From Pseudomonas sp. CFBP13508 (lineage in GTDB: Bacteria; Pseudomonadota; Gammaproteobacteria; Pseudomonadales; Pseudomonadaceae): a DNA stretch of 64,000 nt. A program made the translations under genes and the position numbers. The stretch lies in contig NZ_QFZZ01000002.1 in assembly GCF_005233515.1 (NCBI RefSeq), positions 434,001 through 498,000 on the forward strand. Reading direction: 5' to 3'. Shown here in pieces: positions 51,078-61,400 of this stretch. Positions within the stretch are counted from its first letter, which is position 1, and every line of letters starts with the position of its first letter. The notes under the pieces were generated by a model, which made no database searches, had not been told where the DNA came from, and saw only the letters and a program-made list of their open reading frames with translations.

Positions 51078-51307
51078 GATGTGCTGTACGCCATGCAGGG
51101 CTCCGCAAGGAGCCGCACCTGTGCTTCGGAACGAGCCTGTAGGCAGGCCCGCTCTCCCCGCTTCCGGTGTGACGGTCGCAACAATCACCGTCACTTTTAC
51201 CACTGCCAGTCGCAGGTGTTGCGCCGCCATCGAGACAAGCCTCGCAAGCGGTTTCCTTGACTATAGCGGAGCTTGTACAGACGGCCAGATTTTGTACGAC
51301 GGTACCG

Positions 51308-51694
51308 TCAGAAGCGTGTCGGCCGTACCACCGCAGCAGCGCTGCGTGTCGGGTAATGGCCCAGGCTCTGCAGGGTTTCCAGACGCGCGCGGGCACGGTA
51401 GGCGTATTCGCTGTTGGGGTACGAAGCAATGATGAACTGGTAGGTCTGCACTGCGTCGATGTACAGCTTCTGCCGTTCCAGGCACTGGCCGCGCATCATC
51501 GACACTTCCGGCCACACGTACGGGCGGGCGCGGCTGGCGCGCTCTACTTTGGACAGTTCAAGCATGACCTGCTCGCAATTGCCACGTTCATAGGCGCTGT
51601 AGGCGTTGTTCAAATGATGGTTCATCGACCAACGGGTGCAGCCCGTCGCGGCGAGGACGCTGAGGGCAAGGGCGGCAATGGGCAACAATCGCAT
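51308..51694 (-). CDS. Small lipoprotein with TPR-like repeat
   Basis: A 128-residue lipoprotein. The signal sequence MRLLPIAALALSVLAATGC has a lipobox with Cys19; the residue after Cys is Thr, so sorting to the outer membrane is likely. The mature part has helical repeats (NAYSAYERGNCEQVMLELSK; QKLYIDAVQTYQFIIASYPN; EYAYRARARLETL) that resemble tetratricopeptides of BamD or YbgF. Function unknown. Divergent from pyruvate kinase. Confidence 0.82.
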   Translation of the reverse strand: MRLLPIAALALSVLAATGCTRWSMNHHLNNAYSAYERGNCEQVMLELSKVERASRARPYVWPEVSMMRGQCLERQKLYIDAVQTYQFIIASYPNSEYAYRARARLETLQSLGHYPTRSAAAVVRPTRF

Positions 51695-51866
51695 GGGGGT
51701 TCTCCTGTCTTGTGCTCTGTATCGACCCCTGGTCGAAAATCTTCAGGCGCGTTTGTCCCGAAGTTGCCACGTTCAATAAAGAAAACGATAAGTAGTGCAT
51801 TCGAACAATGACTACACCCTTCGAGCATAGTAGCCTCTGCCTGCGCTTGAACTCAGGAGTCTTTGC

Positions 51867-53318
51867 ATGTCCGTCCGTCGTACCAAAATCGTCGCTACCC
51901 TTGGCCCGGCCAGTAACTCGCCGGAAGTTCTCGAACAGCTGATTCTGGCTGGTCTGGACGTTGCCCGTCTGAACTTCTCCCACGGCACCCCCGACGAGCA
52001 CAAGGCTCGCGCGAAACTGGTGCGTGACCTCGCTGCCAAGCACGGCCGCTTCGTCGCCCTGCTCGGCGACCTGCAAGGCCCGAAAATCCGTATCGCCAAA
52101 TTCGCCAACAAGAAGATCGAGCTGAAGATCGGTGACAAGTTCACCTTCTCCACCAGCCATCCGTTGACCGAAGGCAACCAGCAAGTGGTCGGCATCGACT
52201 ACCCGGATCTGGTCAAGGACTGCGGCGTGGGCGACGAGCTGCTGCTCGACGACGGCCGCGTGGTGATGCGTGTTGAAACCGCCACTGCCACCGAGCTGCA
52301 TTGCGTGGTGACCATCGGCGGCCCGCTGTCCGACCACAAAGGCATCAACCGTCGCGGTGGTGGTCTGACTGCCCCGGCGCTGACTGAAAAAGACAAGGCC
52401 GACATCAAGCTCGCCGCCGAAATGGAAGTCGACTACCTCGCGGTGTCCTTCCCGCGTGACGCCGCCGACATGGAATACGCCCGTCAACTGCGTGACGAAG
52501 CCGGCGGCACTGCCTGGCTGGTGGCGAAGATCGAACGCGCCGAAGCAGTGGCCGACGACGAAACCCTCGATGGCCTGATCAAGGCCTCCGACGCAGTGAT
52601 GGTTGCCCGTGGCGACCTCGGTGTGGAAATCGGCGATGCCGAGCTGGTGGGCATTCAGAAGAAAATCATCCTGCACGCACGTCGCCACAACAAAGCGGTG
52701 ATCGTCGCGACGCAGATGATGGAGTCGATGATCCAGAACCCGATGCCGACCCGCGCCGAAGTGTCCGACGTGGCCAACGCCGTGCTCGACTACACCGACG
52801 CCGTGATGCTCTCGGCCGAGTCCGCCGCTGGCCTCTACCCGCTGGAAGCCGTACAGGCGATGGCGCGCATCTGCGTCGGCGCCGAGAAGCACCCGACCGG
52901 CAAGACCTCCAGCCACCGCATCGGCAAGGAATTCAGCCGTTGCGACGAAAGCATCGCGCTGGCGACCATGTACACCGCCAACCACTTCCCGGGGGTCAAA
53001 GCGATCATCGCCCTGACTGAAAGCGGCTTCACCCCGCTGATCATGTCGCGGATCCGCTCCTCGGTGCCGATCTACGCGTTCACCCCGCACCGCGAAGCCC
53101 AGGCCCGCGCGGCGATGTTCCGTGGCGTCTACACCATCCCGTTCGACCCGGCCTCGCTGGAACCGCACGAAGTCAGCCAGAAAGCCATCGACGAGCTGAC
53201 CAAGCGCGGCGTTGTGGAAAAAGGCGACTGGGTCATCCTGACCAAGGGCGACAGCTACCACACCACCGGCGGTACCAACGGCATGAAGATCCTGCATGTC
53301 GGTGATCCGCAGGTCTGA
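51867..53318 (+). CDS. pykA: Pyruvate kinase
   Basis: A 483-residue glycolytic enzyme converting phosphoenolpyruvate and ADP to pyruvate and ATP. RRTKIVATLGPASNSPEVLE and GLDVARLNFSHG give the N-terminal barrel strands. KIERAEAVAD and MVARGDLGVEIG carry the catalytic Lys and the metal-site residues. TRAEVSDVANAVLDYTDAVM and LSAESAAGLYPLEAV close the barrel, and a regulatory C-terminal domain follows. Length and neighbours (enoyl-CoA hydratase, ferredoxin reductase, cyclase, fumarase) match the PykA locus of PAO1, so pykA rather than pykF. Followed by a strong terminator. Confidence 0.95.
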   Translation: MSVRRTKIVATLGPASNSPEVLEQLILAGLDVARLNFSHGTPDEHKARAKLVRDLAAKHGRFVALLGDLQGPKIRIAKFANKKIELKIGDKFTFSTSHPLTEGNQQVVGIDYPDLVKDCGVGDELLLDDGRVVMRVETATATELHCVVTIGGPLSDHKGINRRGGGLTAPALTEKDKADIKLAAEMEVDYLAVSFPRDAADMEYARQLRDEAGGTAWLVAKIERAEAVADDETLDGLIKASDAVMVARGDLGVEIGDAELVGIQKKIILHARRHNKAVIVATQMMESMIQNPMPTRAEVSDVANAVLDYTDAVMLSAESAAGLYPLEAVQAMARICVGAEKHPTGKTSSHRIGKEFSRCDESIALATMYTANHFPGVKAIIALTESGFTPLIMSRIRSSVPIYAFTPHREAQARAAMFRGVYTIPFDPASLEPHEVSQKAIDELTKRGVVEKGDWVILTKGDSYHTTGGTNGMKILHVGDPQV

Positions 53319-53340
53319 GTGACCGGCAGCTGAAACGCAA

Positions 53341-53372
53341 AAGCCCCGCCATGTGAATGGCGGGGCTTTTTT
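53341..53372 (+). terminator. Terminator after pyruvate kinase
   Basis: Perfect stem AAGCCCCGCCAT / ATGGCGGGGCTT with a short loop, followed by six T; begins 22 bp after the stop codon. Confidence 0.93.
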
Positions 53373-53410
53373 GCTTGAGATTCAACAGATACTTTGTCTG
53401 GTAAGGCCCT

Positions 53411-53475
53411 TTCGCGAGCAGGCTCGCTCCCACAGGAGATTGCATTTCAAATGTGGGAGCGAGCCTGCTCGCGAA
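53411..53475. repeat. Extragenic palindrome pair (REP doublet)
   Basis: Inverted copies of TTCGCGAGCAGGCTCGCTCCCACA at 53411-53434 and 53452-53475 between the converging pykA and enoyl-CoA hydratase genes. Confidence 0.9.
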
Positions 53476-53488
53476 AGCGTCTCAAGAT

Positions 53489-54232
53489 TCAGCGAAAAAA
53501 ACCGCTCAACGCCGCCACCGCCTCCGGCGAACGCAACCGCTGGGTGAACAACGCGCCCTCCTCCTCGATCACTTTTCGCAGCAACTCGCGATCCGGCGCT
53601 CGCATCAATTGCTTGCTGATGCGCACCGCTTCGGCCGGCAGTTCATCGAAACGCAGGGCCACTTCCCGAGCCTTGCTCAAGGCCGCTTCACCGCTGTCCA
53701 GCGCTTGGGTGGCAATCCCCCACTGCGCTGCCTGCTCACCACTGAAGCCTTCACCCAGCAACAGTAACTCAGCCGCTTTCGCCTGCCCAAGCAAGCGCGG
53801 CAGGATCAGGCTGGAACCGAATTCGGGACACAATCCGAGGTTGACGAACGGCATGCGCAGCCGCGCGTCGCGGCTGACATAGACCAGATCGCAGTGCAAC
53901 AACATCGTCGTTCCGATGCCTACCGCTGCGCCAGCCACGGCGGCGATCACTGGTTTGCGACATTCGAGCAGGTTGAGCATGAAGTGGAACACCGGGCTGT
54001 CGAGGTCGCTCGGCGGTTGTTCGATGAAGTCGGCGATGTCATTCCCAGCGGTGAAACACTCGGCACTGCCAGTGATCAGCACGGCATTGATTTCCGGGTC
54101 GCTGTCAGCCTGTTTCAATGCTTCGGCGAGGCGGCCGTACATGGCGCGGGTCAGGGCGTTTTTCTTGTCCGGGCGGTTGAGGCGCAGGGTCAGCAAACCG
54201 CGTTCGCGTTCCAGCAGGATGGCTTCGGTCAT
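53489..54232 (-). CDS. Enoyl-CoA hydratase/isomerase family protein
   Basis: A 247-residue crotonase-fold protein. Oxyanion-hole segments are AVLITGSAECFTAGNDIADF and AAVAGAAVGIGTTMLLHCDLVYV. The residues that would be the catalytic glutamates fall in NLGLCPEFGSSLILPRLLG, where one Glu is kept. Isomerase or hydratase activity cannot be told apart by eye. It lies 28 bp after the ferredoxin reductase gene and probably belongs to one operon with it and the cyclase. Confidence 0.88.
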   Translation of the reverse strand: MTEAILLERERGLLTLRLNRPDKKNALTRAMYGRLAEALKQADSDPEINAVLITGSAECFTAGNDIADFIEQPPSDLDSPVFHFMLNLLECRKPVIAAVAGAAVGIGTTMLLHCDLVYVSRDARLRMPFVNLGLCPEFGSSLILPRLLGQAKAAELLLLGEGFSGEQAAQWGIATQALDSGEAALSKAREVALRFDELPAEAVRISKQLMRAPDRELLRKVIEEEGALFTQRLRSPEAVAALSGFFR

Positions 54233-54260
54233 GGCGTGTCTCGCGTCTGAAAATCAGCGC

Positions 54261-55196
54261 TCAACCACGGCTGACAAACACGTCGGCCAGCAGTTGATTG
54301 CGCGGCAATCCGGCCAGATACAGACGCTTGGCGAACGCGTCGACACTGGCTGTCGAGCCGCAGACTAAGGCCAGGGTTTGCCGAGAAACAAGGCGCAGTT
54401 GCGCCAAAGCGGCGGCTGAGTCGGTCGCTGTCCACAGCTCGACGCTGAGGTTTTCACGCTGCGCGGCCAGCGCGGCAAGGGGTTTGGCCAGATAGTGCTC
54501 GCGCTCGTCATGGGCCAGGTGAATGACACGGATGGCGCCTTGGTGATCCTGCCGCAAGGCTTCGCGCAGCACACCGAACAACGGGCCTAAACCGGTACCG
54601 GCGGCCAGCAGCCACAGTGGCCGGGCGTGCCAGTCCGCATCGTAATGCAAGGCGCCGCCGCGCAGTTCGCCAAGGCGGATCGCGTCGCCGATCTGCAGCC
54701 GGCGTGCGGCATCGATGAATTCGCCGGGCTGACGGCAATCGAGGTGAAACTCGAGGAAGCGGTCTTCTTGCGGCAGGCTCGCCAGTGAATACGGACGAGC
54801 AATGTGGCCGATCCACAGCACCAGATGCTGGCCGGCGCTGTAGCGCAGTGGCCGCCGCGGGGTCAGGCGCAGGCGCAGAACGCTGTCGCTGAGCCAGTCC
54901 AGCGCCTCGACCACGGCCGGGAGGCCGTCGGTAAGCGGATCGAAGGTGTGCACCTGCAAGTCTTCGCTCACCTGGCATTGGCAGGCCAGCCGCCAACCCT
55001 GCTGGCGCTGTTCGGCACTCAAGGCGTCCGGACGATTGTCAGTGGGCAGGCCTTGCACGCATTGCACCAGACAGGCGTGGCAACTGCCGGCGCGACAGCT
55101 GTAGGGCACGGCAACGCCGTTCTGATTGAGGGCATCAAGCAGATTGCTGCCCGGCTCAACCGTCCACTGCCGCTCACCGACACGCAATTCAGGCAT
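54261..55196 (-). CDS. Ferredoxin domain fused to FAD/NAD(P)-binding reductase
   Basis: A 311-residue electron-transfer protein. The N-terminal 80 residues are a plant-type [2Fe-2S] ferredoxin with cysteines in CRAGSCHACLVQC and RLACQCQVS. Then come an FAD domain (RPYSLASLPQEDRFLEFHLD, the RxYS motif) and a nucleotide domain (LWLLAAGTGLGPLFGVLREAL). It resembles the reductase components of oxygenases, but no oxygenase is adjacent. The start at 55196 follows GGGAG and overlaps the cyclase stop by 8 bp. Confidence 0.88.
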   Translation of the reverse strand: MPELRVGERQWTVEPGSNLLDALNQNGVAVPYSCRAGSCHACLVQCVQGLPTDNRPDALSAEQRQQGWRLACQCQVSEDLQVHTFDPLTDGLPAVVEALDWLSDSVLRLRLTPRRPLRYSAGQHLVLWIGHIARPYSLASLPQEDRFLEFHLDCRQPGEFIDAARRLQIGDAIRLGELRGGALHYDADWHARPLWLLAAGTGLGPLFGVLREALRQDHQGAIRVIHLAHDEREHYLAKPLAALAAQRENLSVELWTATDSAAALAQLRLVSRQTLALVCGSTASVDAFAKRLYLAGLPRNQLLADVFVSRG

Positions 55197-56307
55197 CGAC
55201 GTTCTCCCACGCGGCGGCACAGCGATTGCGCCCGTCACGCTTGGCCCGGTACAACGCCTGATCGGCGCGCTGCAACGCTTCGTCCAGATCATCGCCTACG
55301 GCCAGCAGGGTCATGCCCGCCGACAGGCTCAGGTTGCGCACTTGCAGGCCCATCAACTCCACCTCGCTGAAGGCGATGCGCAAACGCTCGCAACACGCGG
55401 TCAGGCGTTCGGCATCACAGTCGGGCACCAGCACCACGAATTCCTCGCCACCATAGCGCGCCAGCACATCGCCGTCGCGCAGGCAGGCTTGCGCCACACC
55501 GGCAAACGCCTGCAATACCTGATCGCCGGCGGCGTGGCCGTGCAGGTCGTTGATGCGTTTGAAGTGGTCCAGATCGATCAGCGCCAGCCCGTGCATTACG
55601 TCGCCATCCAACGCGTTGAGCTCGCGGGAGGCGATGCGCAGGAAATGCCGGCGATTGAACAGCCCGGTCAACTCGTCGGTGGCGACCAGGTCTTCAAGCT
55701 GGCGCATCATCCCGCGCAGGGTGTCCTGATGCGCCTGCAAGGCAAACCGGCGCTGACGCTGACGTTGCCGCGAGACCTGAACGAAGCGTGCGTAAAGCAC
55801 CAGCCACGCCAGCACCATCGCCAGAATGCACACCTGCAACGCCGCGAGCGCAGGCTCGGCGAGGCGAAAGTGATAAGCGTCCCACAGGGTAATCGCAGAA
55901 AAACTGAAGAACACCAGCAGCGCGCAACGGATAAACACACGTCGAGTGAGATGGAACAGGCCGAACAGCAGGATCAGCACATAGAACACCAGAAACGCAC
56001 CGCGTGCCTCGTCGACATGGGCGATCAGCCAAGTCTGCCAGCCGAGGCCCATCAGCACTTGCGCTTCGGTCAGGCTGGGGTCGGCGAAGCGCTGGTTGCG
56101 CCCGCTCCAGAACAGCCCGAACAGGGTCGCCTGGCTGATGACCACCAGGGCGCTGCCGATGGTCACACCACTCAGAGATTGCTGGTAATGCCCGGTGAAA
56201 AACGCCAGCCACAGCAGCAGCAAAGCCAATCCGTAGGTGGCCGCAGCGAGGGCGAAGCGTTTGAGCAGAAGGCGTTGAATGGCGTTATGGGTCAATCGTT
56301 GACTCAC
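55189..56307 (-). CDS. Membrane diguanylate cyclase (GGDEF), SadC position
   Basis: A 372-residue cyclase. About six membrane helices cover residues 15-180. A short coiled coil (VSRQRQRQRRFALQAHQDTL) leads to the GGDEF domain with the active-site motif GGEEF and an inhibitory site RDGD five residues before it. It should therefore make cyclic di-GMP from two GTP and be product-inhibited. Between the ferredoxin reductase and fumarase genes it sits exactly where PAO1 has sadC (recalled). It is shorter than I remember SadC to be, so the name is not assigned. First gene of the operon running to 53489. Confidence 0.9.
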   Translation of the reverse strand: MSQRLTHNAIQRLLLKRFALAAATYGLALLLLWLAFFTGHYQQSLSGVTIGSALVVISQATLFGLFWSGRNQRFADPSLTEAQVLMGLGWQTWLIAHVDEARGAFLVFYVLILLFGLFHLTRRVFIRCALLVFFSFSAITLWDAYHFRLAEPALAALQVCILAMVLAWLVLYARFVQVSRQRQRQRRFALQAHQDTLRGMMRQLEDLVATDELTGLFNRRHFLRIASRELNALDGDVMHGLALIDLDHFKRINDLHGHAAGDQVLQAFAGVAQACLRDGDVLARYGGEEFVVLVPDCDAERLTACCERLRIAFSEVELMGLQVRNLSLSAGMTLLAVGDDLDEALQRADQALYRAKRDGRNRCAAAWENVDA

Positions 56308-56625
56308 CGTGCGATAGGAGGCTGACCGAGTGTCCTACTCTACAGACCGGATGCCACTTTAGAGGGCCGGTCGCTAAATGACCACCGATTTTCGGGCTCG
56401 AAAATTGACGTCAAATGCATGACCTGATTGAGCTGCATTGATGCCCGCACCAGGTCCCTGTGGTGAGTGGATTTATCTTCGATGGGCTGCGAAGTGGCCC
56501 CTTGCAATCTTTCATTCACGCCAAGCGCAGAGGTTTTACGGCTGCTGCGCAGCCGAGCGGGGATAAATCCCCTCGCCCCGGGGCATCCGACCAAAAGCCA
56601 ATGTGTGCCCACCACCGAGCCGCGG

Positions 56626-56631
56626 TATACT
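56626..56631 (+). promoter_or_regulatory. Candidate -10 element of the fumarase gene
   Basis: GCGGTATACTGCCGCG context with a plausible but weak -35 (GTGTGC at 56603-56608, 17-bp spacing). It would give a leader of about 140 nt that includes the inverted repeat at 56671-56738. Confidence 0.4.
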
Positions 56632-56670
56632 GCCGCGCCTTTTTAGCGTCGCGCCACAAAGGGACAGCCG

Positions 56671-56738
56671 CAAGCCTCAAGCGGCAAGCTCAAGCTGTCC
56701 GCGTAATGCTTAACTTGCCGCTCGAAGCTAGAAGCTTG
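56671..56738. repeat. Imperfect inverted repeat of the CAAGCGGCAAG family
   Basis: Left arm CAAGCCTCAAGCGGCAAGCT (56671-56690), right arm AACTTGCCGCTCGAAGCTAG (from 56712) ending GAAGCTTG. This type of short palindromic repeat is scattered in pseudomonad intergenic DNA. Confidence 0.6.
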
Positions 56739-56773
56739 TAGCTGCCCCATCGTGTTTTAGAGGAGCGCGACTC

Positions 56774-58297
56774 ATGACCGTGATCAAGCAAGATGACCTG
56801 ATTCAGAGCGTTGCCGACGCCCTGCAGTTCATTTCCTATTACCACCCCGTGGATTTCATCCAGGCGATGCACGAAGCCTACCTGCGCGAAGAATCGCCAG
56901 CGGCCCGTGATTCGATGGCGCAGATCCTGATCAACTCGCGCATGTGCGCCACCGGCCACCGCCCGATCTGCCAGGACACCGGTATCGTCACCGTGTTTGT
57001 CCGTGTCGGCATGGACGTGCGCTGGGATGGCGCCACCATGGGCCTGGACGACATGATCAACGAAGGCGTGCGTCGCGCCTACAACCTGCCGGAAAACGTC
57101 CTGCGTGCCTCGATCCTCGCCGACCCGGCGGGTGCTCGCAAGAACACCAAGGACAACACCCCGGCCGTTATCCACTACTCCATCGTCCCGGGCAACACCG
57201 TGGAAGTGGACGTGGCGGCCAAGGGCGGCGGTTCCGAGAACAAGTCGAAAATGGCCATGCTCAACCCGTCCGACTCGATCGTCGACTGGGTATTGAAGAC
57301 CGTGCCGACCATGGGCGCCGGCTGGTGCCCACCGGGCATGCTGGGTATCGGCATCGGCGGCACCGCCGAGAAAGCCGCGGTGATGGCCAAGGAAGTGTTG
57401 ATGGAATCCATCGACATTCACGAGCTCAAGGCCCGTGGCCCGCAGAACCGCATCGAAGAAATGCGTCTGGAGCTGTTCGAGAAGGTCAACCAGTTGGGCA
57501 TCGGCGCCCAGGGCCTTGGTGGCCTGACCACCGTGCTCGACGTGAAGATCATGGATTATCCGACCCACGCCGCTTCCCTGCCGGTGTGCATGATCCCCAA
57601 CTGCGCTGCCACCCGTCACGCACACTTCGTGCTCGACGGTTCCGGCCCGGCCTCGCTGGAAGCGCCACCGCTGGACGCCTATCCGGAAATCGTCTGGGAA
57701 GCCGGCCCGTCGGCGCGTCGCGTCAACCTCGACACCCTGACCCCGGAAGACGTGCAGAGCTGGAAACCGGGCGAAACCGTGCTGCTCAACGGCAAGATGC
57801 TCACCGGTCGCGACGCCGCGCACAAGCGCATGGTCGAGATGCTCAACAAGGGTGAAACCCTGCCGGTCGACCTCAAGGGTCGCTTCATCTACTACGTCGG
57901 CCCGGTTGATCCGGTCGGTGACGAAGTGGTTGGCCCGGCCGGCCCGACCACCGCAACGCGGATGGACAAGTTCACCCGCCAGATCCTCGAGCAGACAGGC
58001 CTGCTGGGCATGATCGGCAAGTCCGAGCGCGGCCCTACCGCGATCGAAGCGATCAAGGACAACAAAGCCGTGTACCTGATGGCCGTCGGCGGCGCTGCTT
58101 ACCTGGTGGCGCAAGCAATCAAGAAGTCCAAGGTGCTGGCATTTGCCGAGCTGGGCATGGAAGCGATCTACGAGTTCGAGGTCAAGGACATGCCGGTCAC
58201 CGTTGCGGTGGACAGCAAAGGTGAGTCGGTACACATCACTGGCCCGGCGATCTGGCAGCAGAAGATCAGCGAAAGCCTGGCGGTGGAAGTGCAGTAA
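56774..58297 (+). CDS. Class I fumarate hydratase (iron-sulfur)
   Basis: A 507-residue oxygen-sensitive fumarase of the TCA cycle, interconverting fumarate and malate with a [4Fe-4S] cluster. The cluster cysteines are likely those in RPICQDTGIVTVFV, MIPNCAATRHAHFVLDG and further downstream. GAGWCPPGMLGIGIGGTAEKA and GPTTATRMDKFT are class I motifs. The C-terminal domain (FIYYVGPVDPVGDEVVGPAG onward) is fused, as in E. coli FumA/B. AGAGGAGCG precedes the ATG. Monocistronic with a terminator after it. Confidence 0.95.
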   Translation: MTVIKQDDLIQSVADALQFISYYHPVDFIQAMHEAYLREESPAARDSMAQILINSRMCATGHRPICQDTGIVTVFVRVGMDVRWDGATMGLDDMINEGVRRAYNLPENVLRASILADPAGARKNTKDNTPAVIHYSIVPGNTVEVDVAAKGGGSENKSKMAMLNPSDSIVDWVLKTVPTMGAGWCPPGMLGIGIGGTAEKAAVMAKEVLMESIDIHELKARGPQNRIEEMRLELFEKVNQLGIGAQGLGGLTTVLDVKIMDYPTHAASLPVCMIPNCAATRHAHFVLDGSGPASLEAPPLDAYPEIVWEAGPSARRVNLDTLTPEDVQSWKPGETVLLNGKMLTGRDAAHKRMVEMLNKGETLPVDLKGRFIYYVGPVDPVGDEVVGPAGPTTATRMDKFTRQILEQTGLLGMIGKSERGPTAIEAIKDNKAVYLMAVGGAAYLVAQAIKKSKVLAFAELGMEAIYEFEVKDMPVTVAVDSKGESVHITGPAIWQQKISESLAVEVQ

Positions 58298-58315
58298 GCC
58301 CTTCGCTTGCATGAA

Positions 58316-58353
58316 ACGGCCGGCCATCCGCAGCGATGGACCGGCCGTTTTCA
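58316..58353 (+). terminator. Terminator after fumarase
   Basis: GC-rich stem ACGGCCGGCCATC / GATGGACCGGCCGT with a short loop and a following TTTTC. Separates the core block from the Tc B/C genes. Confidence 0.8.
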
Positions 58354-58412
58354 CAAGTGCAAACCGATCGCGATAAAAAAGCTGCCGGTGCATACAAAAT
58401 GATCTTGTGCAC

Positions 58413-58428
58413 CTGTCAGATCTGACAG
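58413..58428. promoter_or_regulatory. Tc operator site 3 (CTGTCA-GATC-TGACAG)
   Basis: The best of the three sites: the palindrome extends to 20 perfect bp (ACCTGTCAGATCTGACAGGT, 58411-58430). It lies 56 bp before the first possible start codon of the TcB gene and directly after the fumarase terminator. Confidence 0.7.
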
Positions 58429-58484
58429 GTTCATCTTTGGCCTTTTCTTGTTAGCGTCGATCCAACACGCCCACGCTGCGCGCT

Positions 58485-61400
58485 ATGGATTCGACCATGC
58501 CCGATCAAGATTTGAGCATCACTGCTCCGTCCATCGCCAAAAGTTCATCGATCGCGACGATCGGCAAGAGCTGGAGCGCTGTAGGGCCCACGGGCACAGC
58601 GGGGTTCGAACTGCCGATCCCTGCGAGCGTTGGGCGCGGTTTTGATCCGCAAATGACGCTTTCGTGCAGCAGCCAGAGCGGTAACAGCGCGTTTGGCCTG
58701 GGCTGGAATCTCGGTCTGAGTCAAATCAGCAGACGCACCAACAAGGGCGTACCGCGCTACAGCGAGCACGACGAAATCATCGGTCACGACGGTGAAGTGT
58801 GGATGCCCGAGCTGGATGATGACGGGAAGCTGAAATCGCGCAGGGAGCAAACCTACCGGGATGTCGTCATTGCTGCCCATGATGTCGTGTCTTACCGGGC
58901 GCGTATCGAGGGTGATTTCTCGCTACGCGAACGCTGGCAACCGGCTGACGGTGGAGCGCCCTTCTGGCTGGTACACGGCGCCGACGGCACATTGCACGTC
59001 TACGGCAAAACCACCGCCTCACGCCGTGCCGACCCCGACGACGAATCGCGCATCAGCAATTGGCTGCTGTGTGAAAGCATGAACGCCCATGGCGAACACA
59101 TCTGCTACGAATACAAACCCGACGATCAGCCTGACGAACAAGACCCGATTCACGACTATCGCGCCCAGCGTTATCTGCGACGGGTGTGTTACGGCAATGC
59201 CACGGCGAGCGATCACCTTTACAGCTGGGACACTGACCGACCGACGGATCTGCCATGGCATTTTCAACTGGTGTTCGATTACGGCGAACGCAGCAATTCG
59301 CTGACGGAGATTCCGAGCTACGAGGAAGTGAACCGCTGGCGGCTGCGACCGGATCCGTTTTCCAGCTATGGGCAGGGTTTTGAGCTGAGCACCCGCAGGC
59401 TCTGCCAGCAAGTGTTGATGTTTCATCACTTCCCCGGGGGCCTGGCGACAGAGGCAAAACTTGCACGTCGCCTGCTGCTGGAATATCGACCGTTCCAGAA
59501 CATTGCGCAGTGGGCTTACAGCCAGATCACTGCAGCGCACTATCAGGCGTTCGATGGCCAAGGCAATGTCGAACACACTCCACCGGTGGAATTCGACTAC
59601 TCGCCTTTCGAGATCAATAAAACCCCTGCCCGGCTGTTGGAAAACGAGACTCAACCGGGCATCGAAGACGGCGGGTTCTATCAATGCGTCGATCTGTATG
59701 GCGAGGGCGTGCCGGGCTTTCTCTGCCGCTACGACAACGCCTGGTATTACCGAGAACCGCGACGCGCGGCACCTGGTACCGAACTGATCGGTTACGACCC
59801 ATGGGTTTTGCTGGACAGGATCCCGGTGGCAGATCGCAACCGCGCCGTGGCGCAACTGCTTGACCTGACCGGTGACGGCCGCCTGGATCTGATCATTGCC
59901 CGGTTGGGTTACTGCGGTTTTCATGCGTTGAATGCGCAGCGGCAATTCGAACTGTTCAGCGCGTTCGACACGTTTCCCCGGGAACACCAGGATCTGACTT
60001 TGACCATGGGGGATTTCAGCGGGGACGGGCTGATGTCAGCGGCCAGCATCAGCCCCGACCGCGTACGTCTTTATGCCAGCCTGCGCGAAAAAGGCTTCGC
60101 CGCCGCACAGGAAATCCCCCATGAATACGCAGACGATCGTCTGCCGGTGTTCAGCAACTCGCGAAGCGAACTGGTGCTTCTGGGCAATCTGCTTGGCAGC
60201 GACATGCCCGAGCTGTGCCGCATCCGCCATGACGAGGTCCGCTGCTGGCCGAATCTTGGTCACGGCAAATTCGGCAAAGGTCGCAAGATCAGCGACCTGC
60301 CCTTCACCCATGAAGAATTCGACGCCTCGCGAGTACGTCTGGCCGATCTCGATGGCTCCGGCGCGCCCGCGCTGATCTATCTCAAATCCGATGGGTTCGA
60401 CATCTACCTGAACCGGGGCGGCAACGGCCTGGAGCAGATTCCCGTCAGCGTGCCGTGGCCTGAAGACGTGCGCTATGACCGTTTGTGCCAGGTCAGTTTC
60501 GCCGACCTGCAAGGCCTCGGTTGCGCCAGCCTGATTCTGACGGTGCCGCATATCCAGCCGCGGCATTGGCGCTACGATTTTGTTGCAGCCAAGCCCTACC
60601 TGCTGGTCAACAGTAACAACAACATGGGCTGTTCCAGCAGCGTGACTTATCGCAGCTCGGCTCAGGAATGGCTGGATGAAAAGGAGCGGCTGCTGGCACT
60701 TGAGCGTGCACCGGTATGTCATCTGCCATTTCCGCTGGCCGTGGTGAAGAAGCAGGAGCAACACGACGAGATCACCGGCAACCGGTTGACCCAGTCGTTC
60801 ACTTGGCGCGAAGGGTTCTACGACGGCAAGGATAGGGAATTTCGTGGGTTCGGCTACTTGCAGCAACTTGACTGCGAGGTTGGAGCCGATCCTTCAGAGC
60901 CCGGCTTCAGCGAGCCAGTGCAAACATGCACCTGGTTTCACAACGGTCAGGAAATCAATCGCTCCCGCGACGATTATTTCAGCGCGGACGCGGACGCCTG
61001 CCCGTTGGGCGAAACCCTGTTCAGTCGTTACCACCCCAAAGGTGAAATCGATGAGCCCGTCACTCCGGAGGGGTCCGACAGTCGCTATCGGATTGCGCAG
61101 GCACTGGTTGGCTCGGTCGCTCGAACAGAAATTTTCCCCTACCGCGCCGATGCGCAGGCGCCCGGTGCAGCCGCGCTGTACTCGGTAGAAGAGAAGCGCT
61201 ATCTGGTTCGCGAGGTACGACCGCAGGGGCAATATGCCGCAGCCGTGCTGCTACCCCTTCAGGCCGAAGCAATCAGTTATCAGTACGACGGCTTTATCAA
61301 TGACCCGCTGTGCCGCCACGATGTCATCCTGCGCTGGGACGCTTACGGCGCCGCGACCCACGCACTTACGGTGAGCTATGCGCGCAGGTTGACCGCCCAG

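Larger units (their letters stand above)
56308..56773. other. Divergent spacer with two kinds of extragenic repeat
   Basis: 466 bp upstream of fumarase. It contains a repeat stretch at about 56533-56575 (hairpin GGCTGCTGCGCAGCC followed by GGGGATAAATCCCC) and an imperfect inverted repeat at 56671-56738 (CAAGCCTCAAGCGGCAAGCT versus its complement). Between them lies a good -10 (TATACT, 56626-56631). No gene is supportable. Confidence 0.55.
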
